A stretch of DNA of 64,000 bases, taken from assembly GCA_015075425.1 (NCBI GenBank), contig JABTUL010000002.1, forward strand, positions 930,001 to 994,000, in the 5' to 3' direction. Of this stretch, positions 24,613 to 36,896 are shown piece by piece; the stretch's first letter is position 1; the number at the start of each line of letters is the position of its first letter. The stretch is from Spirochaetales bacterium. GTDB lineage: Bacteria > Spirochaetota > Leptospiria > Leptospirales > Leptonemataceae. Below the pieces are notes generated by a model. The model worked only from the letters and a program-made list of their open reading frames with translations. It did no database searches and was not told where the DNA came from. Made by a program: the position numbers and the translations under genes.

Positions 24613-26243
24613 CGGCCCACCGCCCGGGTTAAGATAACATCCACGTCTGTCACCTGACCGGCTTTTACCACGATCTTCTTTTTACCCAGCGGTGTGTCCT
24701 CCAGGATCGACGGTTTGATGTAGTAGTCGCTGGCCGGGGGCAGGTTCAGGAACCAGAAACTACCGTCCGCTGTAGTGTTCATTTTGAAGATCTGATTGGG
24801 GGAGCGAACCTGAGGCATCCACACCGGGTGATTGCGCATGGGAGTGCCAAAATTGCGGAAGAATACTTTTCCGCGAATCGTTCCGTACTTAGCCATGGAA
24901 GTCACAATCAAAAGCTGGTTCTTCCCACCGGCCTCAACGCCCAGCTGGCTTTTTACCCGTGGATAGCCGTCCGCAAGCAGCTCCACTTCATGAATGCCGG
25001 CCGGAACTCCGCTGAGCTGCAGCATGGCGACTTTGTTGGCCCGGGAGTTGGCCCGCCAGGTGTAGCTCCCCAGGGGGATCGTCTCTCCGGTGATGGCTTT
25101 AAGTTCTGTCTGACTCAGCCAGCGAACTGTGGTTGGATACTCCTGCTCGGAGAGAAGAACTTTGACTTTGCGCGTCTCATTGGGCAACTTATTGCGTGCC
25201 AGCGCCTCTTTTGGATCAAGAGTCGTGGGCCCGGCGACAGTACTTTCCAGAACGGTGGTGATGATTTCCACATTTCCCTGTGGACCCTCACCCGTGGGCT
25301 GCGGCTCCGAGGTATCTACTGTTTCAATCACCACGGTACCACCCTGCGGAGATGGTGGCGGAAGAGGCGCCTCGATAACCGGGGGCTGCGGAGGAGCGAT
25401 GGGTGCCGGCGTAATATTTCCAGAGATGAAGATGCCGGAAGCGTTGCCGCTGATTTGCGGATTTTGCACATGATTTACCCGACGAGCGTGGTCACTGACA
25501 CGCTTGCGTGACCACTCGAAGGCTTCGAGAACGGTGACCGTACCATCGCCATTTAGATCGCCATTGCGTGGAGTTAATCCCTGGGAGAAGTAGTAGGTGA
25601 AAATACCATGATTGATCATACCGCCGATTTCGATGGAAGTTTCATTGTGACCGGAACTGCCAATGATGGCTTTGCCCTGGAAGAATGCGTTTTCATCGCC
25701 ATCTTGAATGATTGTTCCTGATTCTCCAGGAGGCACGGGAATGTCTCCCGCGCCGCGGACTTGATTTCCCTTCCCGGCAATGCCGCCGCTGTAGCAGGCA
25801 TCAAAAATCAATACGGTTTTTTTGGAGCGAATTTGCTTCACCCACCCATTCAACGTATCGTCGGTAACATGGGGCCGGTTGAACATGATCAGCGTGTTCT
25901 CTGTTTTATTCTTAGTTGAGGCATTGTACTGTGTTGTGCCATGGCCGGAAAAATAGATTACGACGGTATCATTACCACCGACTTTACGTCCGAATTCGGC
26001 AAGTGTACTCTGGATGGCGCTGGCCGTGACTTGCGTGCCCAGCAGGACACGGGCATCCGTAAACTGTCCCTGATCGCGCAGAGTTCGCTCCATGAGCCGG
26101 GCATCGGCTTCACAGAGTTGCAGCGGAGGGATGTCGGCCGTATTTCCGGTGTAGTTGGTCCCGAAGATGATCGCATAGCGGGCTGCCTGCAGGGGCAGGG
26201 CGGCGGTGACGCCGAATAAAAGGACAAGCATTTTTAGGCGCAT
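24609..26243 (-). CDS. Exported caspase-like (C14) peptidase with EF-hand and PEGA-like domains
   Basis: 544 residues. A signal peptide (1-20, ending LPLQA) directs export. Residues 22-225 form a caspase/p20-like fold with the dyad intact: His 101 in YFSGHG and Cys 150 in IFDACYSGG. A canonical EF-hand loop follows at 229-240 (D-x-N-x-DG-x-x-x-x-x-E in GDLNGDGTVTVLEAF), suggesting calcium control as in metacaspases. A Pro-rich linker lies at about 278-302. The C-terminal part holds a PEGA-like segment (GVPAGIHEVELLADGYP) and a carboxypeptidase-regulatory-like beta domain (GTIRGKVFFRNFG). Located in the periplasm or outside. First gene after the flagellar-type fliS pair, 42 bases downstream with no obvious terminator; coupled to the small membrane protein. 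Confidence 0.88.
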   Translation of the reverse strand: MRLKMLVLLFGVTAALPLQAARYAIIFGTNYTGNTADIPPLQLCEADARLMERTLRDQGQFTDARVLLGTQVTASAIQSTLAEFGRKVGGNDTVVIYFSGHGTTQYNASTKNKTENTLIMFNRPHVTDDTLNGWVKQIRSKKTVLIFDACYSGGIAGKGNQVRGAGDIPVPPGESGTIIQDGDENAFFQGKAIIGSSGHNETSIEIGGMINHGIFTYYFSQGLTPRNGDLNGDGTVTVLEAFEWSRKRVSDHARRVNHVQNPQISGNASGIFISGNITPAPIAPPQPPVIEAPLPPPSPQGGTVVIETVDTSEPQPTGEGPQGNVEIITTVLESTVAGPTTLDPKEALARNKLPNETRKVKVLLSEQEYPTTVRWLSQTELKAITGETIPLGSYTWRANSRANKVAMLQLSGVPAGIHEVELLADGYPRVKSQLGVEAGGKNQLLIVTSMAKYGTIRGKVFFRNFGTPMRNHPVWMPQVRSPNQIFKMNTTADGSFWFLNLPPASDYYIKPSILEDTPLGKKKIVVKAGQVTDVDVILTRAVGR

Positions 26244-26285
26244 GATGAACTCCTGTTTTGGTCATAGAAATAGACGCGCACGGGT

Positions 26286-26606
26286 TTATGCTTGTTCAGC
26301 GGAAATTTTCTGTCCAGCAAGAAAAGCACGCATTTGCCGATCCAGCTGCAGCCGGATGTGCTCTTTTTCCAGAAGCGAGCTTTCCTCTGTCAGGATCACC
26401 AGGATCTCTTCCTGAAGGGCAAGGGCACGGCTGAGAAGCTCCTGATCCAGAGGTGTCTGGATCTCCTCGAGGGCCCTGCGTGTTTTCTCAACTTGTTCTG
26501 TGTAGTCGACGGCCTCATCCAGCAGCCCGCGATGAAAGAGACTCAGTTGGCGGCGTAGTTGCCAGCTGAGCAGCCGTAATAGAGCCGCTGCCCGCTCTTT
26601 TGCCAC
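26286..26606 (-). CDS. Small helical protein next to fliS, FliT-like candidate
   Basis: 106 residues, wholly helical with Leu-rich heptads (LLRLLSWQLRRQLSLF; ALQEEILVILTEESSLLEK). The GTG at 26606 overlaps the fliS stop (TAGTG) and has GAGGG upstream, so it is translationally coupled to fliS; a longer reading to 26726 lies inside fliS and is rejected. In many flagellated bacteria fliS is followed by fliT or another short helical chaperone/regulator of late flagellar export. Size, helicity and place fit that, but I cannot recognise FliT motifs, so the name is only a suggestion. Confidence 0.65.
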   Translation of the reverse strand: MAKERAAALLRLLSWQLRRQLSLFHRGLLDEAVDYTEQVEKTRRALEEIQTPLDQELLSRALALQEEILVILTEESSLLEKEHIRLQLDRQMRAFLAGQKISAEQA

Positions 26607-27046
26607 TATCCCTCGATACTGAAGGAGCCGCTCGCTGCTTCGCGGTTGGCCATGGTGGGTTTGCGGCTTTCTTTCTGCTGAACCTGCTCCCAGGCATCGC
26701 GCAACTCCTCGAGCAGAGTCACACACTCCTTGAGAATGGCGGCATCTTTAGCAATGTTGCCTTCCAGCAGCCGCTTTTTCAGGTATACATAGATGTTGAA
26801 CAGGTTGCCGGAAATTTCGCCGCCTTCGTCCATGTTCAGGCTGAGCATGAGTTCTGTGACAATGTCCTGAGCTTTGATGATATTCGTGTTGGCCACGTCG
26901 TAGCGCGGGGGAGTCAAATTCTCCAGAGCGATTCCCAAAAACCGGATTGCGCCTTCATACAACATGACGATCAATTTGGCCTGACTGGCAGTACCGATCT
27001 CAGTATCCTTGTAAGCGTCAAAATTCCTGGCTTTAGCGACTGGCAT
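26606..27046 (-). CDS. fliS: Flagellin-specific export chaperone FliS
   Basis: 146 residues matching FliS: an N-terminal Tyr-containing segment (NFDAYKDTEIGTASQAKLIV), MLYEGAIRFL in helix 1, and SLNMDEGGEISGNLFNIYVYL in the central helices. FliS binds the C-terminus of flagellin, stops it polymerising in the cytoplasm and delivers it to the flagellar export gate. The ATG at 27046 has GGGAG upstream; a longer frame to 27283 has no features of the family. A sigma-28-type promoter lies 20 bases upstream, consistent with late flagellar expression. The following small gene is coupled to it. Confidence 0.92.
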   Translation of the reverse strand: MPVAKARNFDAYKDTEIGTASQAKLIVMLYEGAIRFLGIALENLTPPRYDVANTNIIKAQDIVTELMLSLNMDEGGEISGNLFNIYVYLKKRLLEGNIAKDAAILKECVTLLEELRDAWEQVQQKESRKPTMANREAASGSFSIEG

Positions 27047-27066
27047 TCTTGGCTCCCGTGCTTGCT

Positions 27067-27093
27067 GTATCGGCGGATTCCAAACATCCCTTA
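27067..27093 (-). promoter_or_regulatory. Sigma-28 (FliA)-type promoter of fliS
   Basis: On the minus strand TAAG, 15 bases, then GCCGATAC. The flagellar sigma-28 consensus is TAAA, 15 bases, GCCGATAA, so both boxes miss only one base and the spacing is exact. It would start transcription about 12-14 bases before the fliS ATG, leaving room for the GGGAG ribosome-binding site. Confidence 0.7.
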
Positions 27094-27161
27094 ATGCTCC
27101 GCCTGACTGGTCAGCGATTTTTGTAGCACTTGCGCGAATAAATCGCGGACAGGATAGAGCC

Positions 27162-27371
27162 CTAACAAATGGCCACAAGCCCGGACCGAGCCATTTTTTT
27201 ATCCTTTGTGCAAAGCACTGCTCCCAGAAAAAGAGCCGTGCTGACGATCCAGCGATCAGCCGGATCCCGGTGTGACCAGGCAAGGGCGACAGCGGAGTGG
27301 GAAATTTCTGGAGTTAGATCCATGACCTGCAGGGAGAAATTGCGAACCGCTCGTCGCCACCATTCCATCCG
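27162..27371 (-). pseudogene. N-terminally truncated VapC-like PIN-domain toxin remnant
   Basis: About 70 codons reading VMDLTPEISHSAVALAW, SHRDPADRWIVSTALFLGA and VLCTKDKKMARSGL. This is the C-terminal half of a VapC-type PIN domain: the DPADRxIVATA and LxTKD motifs, with two of the acidic metal ligands, are conserved in the family. The N-terminal half with the first catalytic Asp is missing and no antitoxin gene is present, so it is a decayed toxin-antitoxin fragment. It stops abruptly next to a 9-bp inverted repeat (27381-27459) that lies between it and pgk. Probably not functional. Confidence 0.65.
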
Positions 27372-27380
27372 GGGCAAGGC

Positions 27381-27455
27381 ATAGTGTCCACATAATATAG
27401 ACATTAAAAAAAGTCCACAGATTTTAGCTGGCCCGAAAATCGGGCCAGCCGGACA

Positions 27456-27459
<4 letters not shown>
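27381..27459. repeat. 9-bp inverted repeat bracketing the pgk terminator region
   Basis: ATAGTGTCC at 27381-27389 and GGACACTAT at 27451-27459 are exact inverted copies, 61 bases apart. They enclose a strong hairpin and a T run, the left copy abuts the truncated vapC remnant and the right one overlaps the pgk stop. This could be the scar or end of a small mobile element, or chance plus a terminator. Confidence 0.4.
27427..27449 (-). terminator. Terminator-like hairpin after pgk
   Basis: Perfect 10-bp stem GCTGGCCCGA / TCGGGCCAGC with a three-base loop, seven bases after the pgk stop. The run of seven T on the minus strand comes only 15 bases later, so termination may be imperfect. Confidence 0.55.
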
Positions 27460-32061
<4,602 letters not shown>

Positions 32062-32075
<14 letters not shown>

Positions 32076-32616
32076 AACGAAACAACTTCCCTTCTCTCAG
32101 TGGCTGCCAATCGGAAAATTTCTTATTTATTCTTTGTATTAACAAAATAACTCCAGGGGTATCGATTGCAATTGCCTCTACGCGGGCACTCTGCGTGAGA
32201 CCCTGTAAATACTCGCCGGTAGCCCCGTGCAAAACGATTTCCCTGGCGCCATGGTTTTGCAACTCTTCGCTCAGGTGTAGCGCAAGCTTTATCTTATGAT
32301 CTGTATCAGGTTCCAGAGTGTGGAGCGTGCCAGGTTCCAGGATCAGAACACTCTCCTGTTCAATCAAAGAAAGAGCGGCAACTTGAAGAGTACGATTCTC
32401 CACCAGTCCCTCACAGAATCCGTATTCAAAAAACCATTTCTTCTTGTAGTCGGTTAGATCCGGTGCCGGAAACTGGATGCCTTCCAGATCCGCAATTTCT
32501 ACAATGCGCCGGTAGAAGGTGCCCTGATTCAAGCGGTGGATTCGCCGGGCGCCCAGAACGGTCAGGCCAAGCAAAAGTAATCCAAAAAAAGAAAGGACCA
32601 TCAATGCCGCCGTCAC
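32062..32616 (-). CDS. Hypothetical membrane-anchored protein, 184 aa
   Basis: Starts at a GTG (an in-frame ATG follows five codons later) with an N-terminal membrane anchor (ALMVLSFFGLLLLGLTVLG) followed by a soluble domain of mixed strands and helices. No family is recognised. Its end overlaps the start of the GpsA-PlsB fusion by 14 bases, suggesting translational coupling and perhaps a role in placing the cytoplasmic acyltransferase at the membrane; that is only inference. No ribosome-binding site is obvious. Confidence 0.65.
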
Positions 32617-32658
32617 AGGGCAGATCTGTAGCGGACCTGCCAGAAGCCAGCGCGAATC

Positions 32659-33240
32659 TTACAGGCAGCCGGATCGCTTGATGGCCTCCATTTCCTCTGC
32701 ATCTGCGTGGAGCCGGTATTTTTTCTTGATGGCAACCCAGCGGCGTAGATAAGGACAGCGATTGTGCTCCGGCAGCCACTCCGCTGGATCCCTGTCCCTT
32801 TTGGCTCGATTGGTGGCACCATAGACCGGCAGCAAATTTAAGGGATCATTGGCGAACTCTTCCTTTTGCCAGGAGTTCCAGCGCCAGCCGCCAGAGCGAT
32901 GCGCTTCGGCCAGAGGTACAACGTGATCGAGTTCCACCTGGCGGGCATCGTTTAAGACTCGTCTACTGTAAGGGCAGATCCAGTTCCCGGCCGCGACCTG
33001 ACAGCTGCGTTCATCCTTAAATTGAACGGGCAGCGTGGAGGCCTGGATCAGGATTTCCGTGCGGGTATTGCGACAATTGGCATCCCGATCCGTCCAGTGT
33101 TTCCACTCGCTGCGGTTGTAGCTTTCCGGCATTTCTGGCCGGACCGGAAGCACCGGAAGCGTGGCGCAGGCACCGAGTAGCAGAAAGGGGAGTAGAAGAA
33201 GAGGGCCTCTTTTTAGTTGTCCTGTTCCTGTCTGCGCCAC
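32659..33240 (-). CDS. HNH-endonuclease-domain lipoprotein
   Basis: 193 residues from a GTG with AAGGAG at ideal spacing; an upstream extension to 33480 lies antisense to the cotransporter gene and is rejected. Residues 1-25 form a lipoprotein signal (basic LKR, hydrophobic LLLLPFLLLGAC, Cys 25). The mature part contains an HNH/DUF1524-like nuclease core: QVELDHVVPLAEAHRSGGW (Asp 105, His 106) and NDPLNLLPVYGATNRAKRDRD (Asn residues 135-144), with Cys pairs at 56/80 and 89/162 that may be disulfides. A lipid-anchored, outward-facing DNase could help nutrient uptake or defence against external DNA. First gene of the gap-pgk operon. Confidence 0.82.
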   Translation of the reverse strand: MAQTGTGQLKRGPLLLLPFLLLGACATLPVLPVRPEMPESYNRSEWKHWTDRDANCRNTRTEILIQASTLPVQFKDERSCQVAAGNWICPYSRRVLNDARQVELDHVVPLAEAHRSGGWRWNSWQKEEFANDPLNLLPVYGATNRAKRDRDPAEWLPEHNRCPYLRRWVAIKKKYRLHADAEEMEAIKRSGCL

Positions 33241-33252
33241 GGCTGACTCCTT

Positions 33253-34851
33253 ATGCTTCCTCAAGTTCTGGGCGGGATAGGCCTTTTTTTGCTGGGTCTG
33301 CATTTGATGACTGATGGCCTCAAGTCCCTGGCCGGTGATTCCCTGCGAAACTTTCTGGTACGCTTTGCCGGTGGGCCTGTCAAGGCGATCTTGTTTGGTG
33401 CGGCAACCACGGCGCTGATCCAGTCTTCCAGTGCCACCACGCTCATGACCATTGGTCTGGTGAGCGCGGGCCTCTTGCAATTGCGGCAGGCCGTTGGCCT
33501 GGTTATGGGAGCGAGCATTGGAACGACGAGTACCGGTTGGATTGTGGCGACTCTGGGCTTCAAAATGGATCTGCTGTCCCTTGCTCTGCCGCTGGTCGGG
33601 GTGGGAGCTATAGCCGGTATTGTGGGCCGTGGCCGGCTGCGACAGCTGGGACTGGTGCTGGCCGGATTTGGACTGATTTTCATTGGTATAGATTATTTAC
33701 AGAACGGAATGAAATCTTTGCGCGGCGAGATGGATCCACAGCGTTACACGGGCGATGGTGTCCAGGGACTGGCCTTGATGGTGGTAACAGGGACGCTCAT
33801 GACTTTGATCATGCAGTCTTCGAGTGCGGCCGTGGCCACCACACTGGCTGCCTTACATTCAGGAGCGCTGGATCTGGTGCAGGCTGCTCATCTGGTGATT
33901 GGCCACAGCATTGGTACCACTGTAACATCGGCCGTTGCGGGCCTTGGCGCGACGGTGGTGGGCAAGAGAACCGCCCTTTCGCATGTTTTGCTCAATACTT
34001 CCACTGCTGCTGTAGCTTTTCTGCTCTGGCCCCTTTTTCAGCGAATCCTGAGTTTTCCGCCTTTTGGAGACGAAGAGCCGGAACTCAAGATTGCATTATT
34101 CCATACATTTTTTACCATTACCGGTGTTCTGTTCCATCTGCCTCTGCTGGGCCGCCTTGTACACATTGTGGAGAGGCTGATACCCCAGACTCAGAGCAGG
34201 CTTACCCGGCGGCTGGACCCGACGATTTTACGGGCTCCGGGAGAAGTGGCCATTGAAGCCACGCGACGAACAGTCATTGAAATTGCCGCCGCCGTAGTGG
34301 GTGCGGCGCGCGAAGTGATTTCCGGACGAACCAGTGAGGCTCTCCACGCTCGCTTACAGGAGAGCGTTCTGGCTTTGCATGACGCGCGCCGGTTCATTGC
34401 CTTCCTCGATACAGGAGATCGACCCCAGGCCAGCACAGGCCAGATCTCTGTTCTCCATGCGATCGACCATGCGGAGCGATTGGCCGCGATCATCGTATCC
34501 TGTGACCTCGAAAGTTGTGCAGTTTTACGTAGCAATTTTCCTGATTTGCTCGATGAAAGCATTCGGGCTCTGGAAAATTTTTTAACCTGGTCCGTCGATC
34601 GGACCACTCCTTCCGTCCCCCTTCTGGAAACGCTGTCTGCACGGGTTGCAGAAAAACGCAAGAATGTGCGCGAAAGGACTCTGGATGACATTGCGCACCG
34701 GACCATCGACCCCGAAGGGGGACGGCATCTAATAGAAGGGATGCTCAAGCTCGATCAGGTCATCTACCACGTCTGGCGGCTTTGCCTGCATCTGGCTCAA
34801 CCGGTGCAGGCCGCACTTCCCACAGAGGAAATCTCTCACGGGCAGCCATGA
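33253..34851 (+). CDS. Na/phosphate cotransporter (NptA/YjbB type) with PhoU-like tail
   Basis: 532 residues. The first 310 hold about eight to nine membrane spans with the duplicated signature QSSSA (TTALIQSSSATTLM and LIMQSSSAAVATTL), each followed by GxxIGTT (MGASIGTTSTG, IGHSIGTTVTS), typical of type II Na/Pi transporters. Residues about 330-520 are helical and PhoU-like, a usual C-terminal extension in bacteria. It carries phosphate with sodium across the inner membrane. The ATG is only 12 bases from the divergent HNH-lipoprotein start and has no obvious ribosome-binding site, so both promoters must lie in coding sequence. The 3' end overlaps the convergent lipoprotein by 16 bases. Confidence 0.88.
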   Translation: MLPQVLGGIGLFLLGLHLMTDGLKSLAGDSLRNFLVRFAGGPVKAILFGAATTALIQSSSATTLMTIGLVSAGLLQLRQAVGLVMGASIGTTSTGWIVATLGFKMDLLSLALPLVGVGAIAGIVGRGRLRQLGLVLAGFGLIFIGIDYLQNGMKSLRGEMDPQRYTGDGVQGLALMVVTGTLMTLIMQSSSAAVATTLAALHSGALDLVQAAHLVIGHSIGTTVTSAVAGLGATVVGKRTALSHVLLNTSTAAVAFLLWPLFQRILSFPPFGDEEPELKIALFHTFFTITGVLFHLPLLGRLVHIVERLIPQTQSRLTRRLDPTILRAPGEVAIEATRRTVIEIAAAVVGAAREVISGRTSEALHARLQESVLALHDARRFIAFLDTGDRPQASTGQISVLHAIDHAERLAAIIVSCDLESCAVLRSNFPDLLDESIRALENFLTWSVDRTTPSVPLLETLSARVAEKRKNVRERTLDDIAHRTIDPEGGRHLIEGMLKLDQVIYHVWRLCLHLAQPVQAALPTEEISHGQP

Positions 34852-36740
34852 GACAGCGTGAGGGCATACTTGTTTGCCAGGTAGCATTCCACGGCTTCGC
34901 GATCGGTAGCGGACAGGTAACTGGAATAGAGCAACACTTCAGCAATGTCCCCGGTCATTTGCAGCGAGGCAGCATCGCCCCGGGCCCCCAGGGAAATGGA
35001 ATGCAGAAGCGGGGTGCTCCCCGGGCCGGAGCCGGGAGCGGATCCCACTGTCAGGCTCTCCACCGTTCCTTCAAGAGTGACAAATTGACCGGCATGCGTT
35101 CCGTCATACCCGTGGCATACGATTTTCCACACGTTGTCTGCCGGCAGTCCACCGGTTAGATTGTAGGCGCTGAGTTCTACACCCCGGCGTATTCCTACAT
35201 GGGCGCTGCCAGCCGGATACAGAAAAGAGCCTCCGGTTGCGGAATCGCTGGTATTGCCGTGTTCATAGACAAAGCCGGTTGTGCTGGCCCGGTACACGGC
35301 GCAAGCCGTAAAGGAGCCAAGAGAAAGAACCTTATCCTGGCGCAGAATGGCCTGCGCCCCGTTAAACCGCATGACAGGTTTGCCATTGAGGACGCCATCC
35401 ACGTAGTCGGGTTGCCGGGCCACGGTTGCTTGAAACAAACCAAAGAAAAGCTTTAAGGACAGGTCGTGCAGACGCTCGATCTTCGTTCCGCTTGTGACGG
35501 CTCGATCCGCTTTAACCCAGAGAGCCAGGTTGCTCACGCAATCCGGGTGGTAGGCAGGGCAGGAAGGCGGTGCCTCATTGATACGAGTATGGACGCGGGG
35601 AACCGGTGCATTATTGAATGTTCCGTCTGCACTGCTAACGGAGTGATTGATGATTCCTGTGTGAATTCCCTCGGTCAGCGCATCGCCAATTCCAGAAACC
35701 GTGACAGTCTGGGCTACATTCCAGTTTCCGGCATTAAAAGTAAACACAATGGGCACAATGCTGCCGTTTACCCGGATCTGACTGTCCGGCGTTATGGTCA
35801 CGTCAACATCGGCGGCCGGAGCACCGGTCAGCACCAGAGTGTAGCTGTCTGTCAGTGCCGCCTCGTTTACGATTGTGCTGCCGGCAGATTCTGTCAGAAT
35901 CACGCCGATATCATTGTCCGTTACAGAAACTGTTATATTAGCCAGAGTATAATTGTGATAGGTGGAGTCCGAACTGCTAACGCTGTGTAAAACCAGTGCA
36001 TTGTGCGGCGAATTTTCCGCAAAGGTATCATTGACCGCCGTTATGGTAAAATTCTGGGGAGTATTCCAGTTGGCGGCCGTGAAAGTTAAAGCTCCCAGAG
36101 TTGTTCCGTTGACCAGTATATTACGATCGCCAACAGCATATACAAGTACATCGGCAGTGGGTTCGCTTGTTAAGACGACGGAGTACGAGTCGGTTGCACC
36201 GGCTTCACTGACCACGGTAGTGCCTGCGGATTCAACGACGGTGATAGCAGCCGAGTCATTGTCCGTTACGGCCACGGATACTGCGACGGAAAGGCCATGG
36301 AAGTCCGGGTCTGTAGCGGTAGTGCTGTGGCTGACGCTAAGTGTTCGGCTGCCACTGGCAATGCTATCATCCACGGCCGCCACGCTGAACGTCCGGGCAA
36401 CAGACCAGCAATTGGCACCCGGACAAACCTCGTCAAAGGTGACAAAAAAAGCGACGCTTGACCCATTGACTGTGATTCCAGCCGGCGGGGTTATCGTTAC
36501 CGTCACGGAAGCTGTGGGAGAGCGAGTCAGAACCACAGAATATGTATCCGATACCCCGCCTTCACTGACCGCAGTTGAACCACCGGACTCTTCGATCAGC
36601 AGGGGCAGAGGTGTCGTTCCGGACGAGGCGTTCTGGCCTGAATCCACCAATAAAAGCAGGCCGGCCGGGTTGAACACCGGAAAGGACACACCACAGCCCG
36701 TGAGAAAAAAGAGAAAGGCAGCGTTACGTAATGGAGTCAC
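34836..36740 (-). CDS. Surface lipoprotein with three Calx-beta-like repeats and a LamG-like domain
   Basis: 634 residues from a GTG start. Signal peptide MTPLRNAAFLFFLTGC with lipobox LTGC, Cys 16. Three repeats of about 110 residues follow (roughly 50-160, 165-275, 278-385). Each contains a TDSYTVVLT-like strand, PTADVxVxI, an INVNGxxxxxxTF segment and, in two of them, an SVTDND ending, a pattern typical of Calx-beta or similar calcium-binding modules. Residues about 400-630 look like a concanavalin/LamG fold (ALWVKADRAV; GDIAEVLLYSSYLSATDREAVECYLANKY). Such proteins bind sugars or matrix at the cell surface. A lone gene, divergent from the topoisomerase genes. Confidence 0.82.
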   Translation of the reverse strand: MTPLRNAAFLFFLTGCGVSFPVFNPAGLLLLVDSGQNASSGTTPLPLLIEESGGSTAVSEGGVSDTYSVVLTRSPTASVTVTITPPAGITVNGSSVAFFVTFDEVCPGANCWSVARTFSVAAVDDSIASGSRTLSVSHSTTATDPDFHGLSVAVSVAVTDNDSAAITVVESAGTTVVSEAGATDSYSVVLTSEPTADVLVYAVGDRNILVNGTTLGALTFTAANWNTPQNFTITAVNDTFAENSPHNALVLHSVSSSDSTYHNYTLANITVSVTDNDIGVILTESAGSTIVNEAALTDSYTLVLTGAPAADVDVTITPDSQIRVNGSIVPIVFTFNAGNWNVAQTVTVSGIGDALTEGIHTGIINHSVSSADGTFNNAPVPRVHTRINEAPPSCPAYHPDCVSNLALWVKADRAVTSGTKIERLHDLSLKLFFGLFQATVARQPDYVDGVLNGKPVMRFNGAQAILRQDKVLSLGSFTACAVYRASTTGFVYEHGNTSDSATGGSFLYPAGSAHVGIRRGVELSAYNLTGGLPADNVWKIVCHGYDGTHAGQFVTLEGTVESLTVGSAPGSGPGSTPLLHSISLGARGDAASLQMTGDIAEVLLYSSYLSATDREAVECYLANKYALTLSHGCP

Positions 36741-36896
36741 CTGTTGGGCACCTGACCTGACAACAATCGGTTGTCCATTTGTTTGACGAAAATCTTACCC
36801 TTGTTGCTAACAGGCGGCGGCTGGCGATAGTCGGAATCAAAAAAATTGGACTTGCGGACGGGGCCGGCAGGAGCTAATGTGACATAATCCCGATCC

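Noticed and set aside
32820..33480. Longer HNH protein from 33480
   Set aside because: The extra N-terminus runs antisense to the cotransporter and would hide the signal peptide and the strong ribosome-binding site at GTG 33240.
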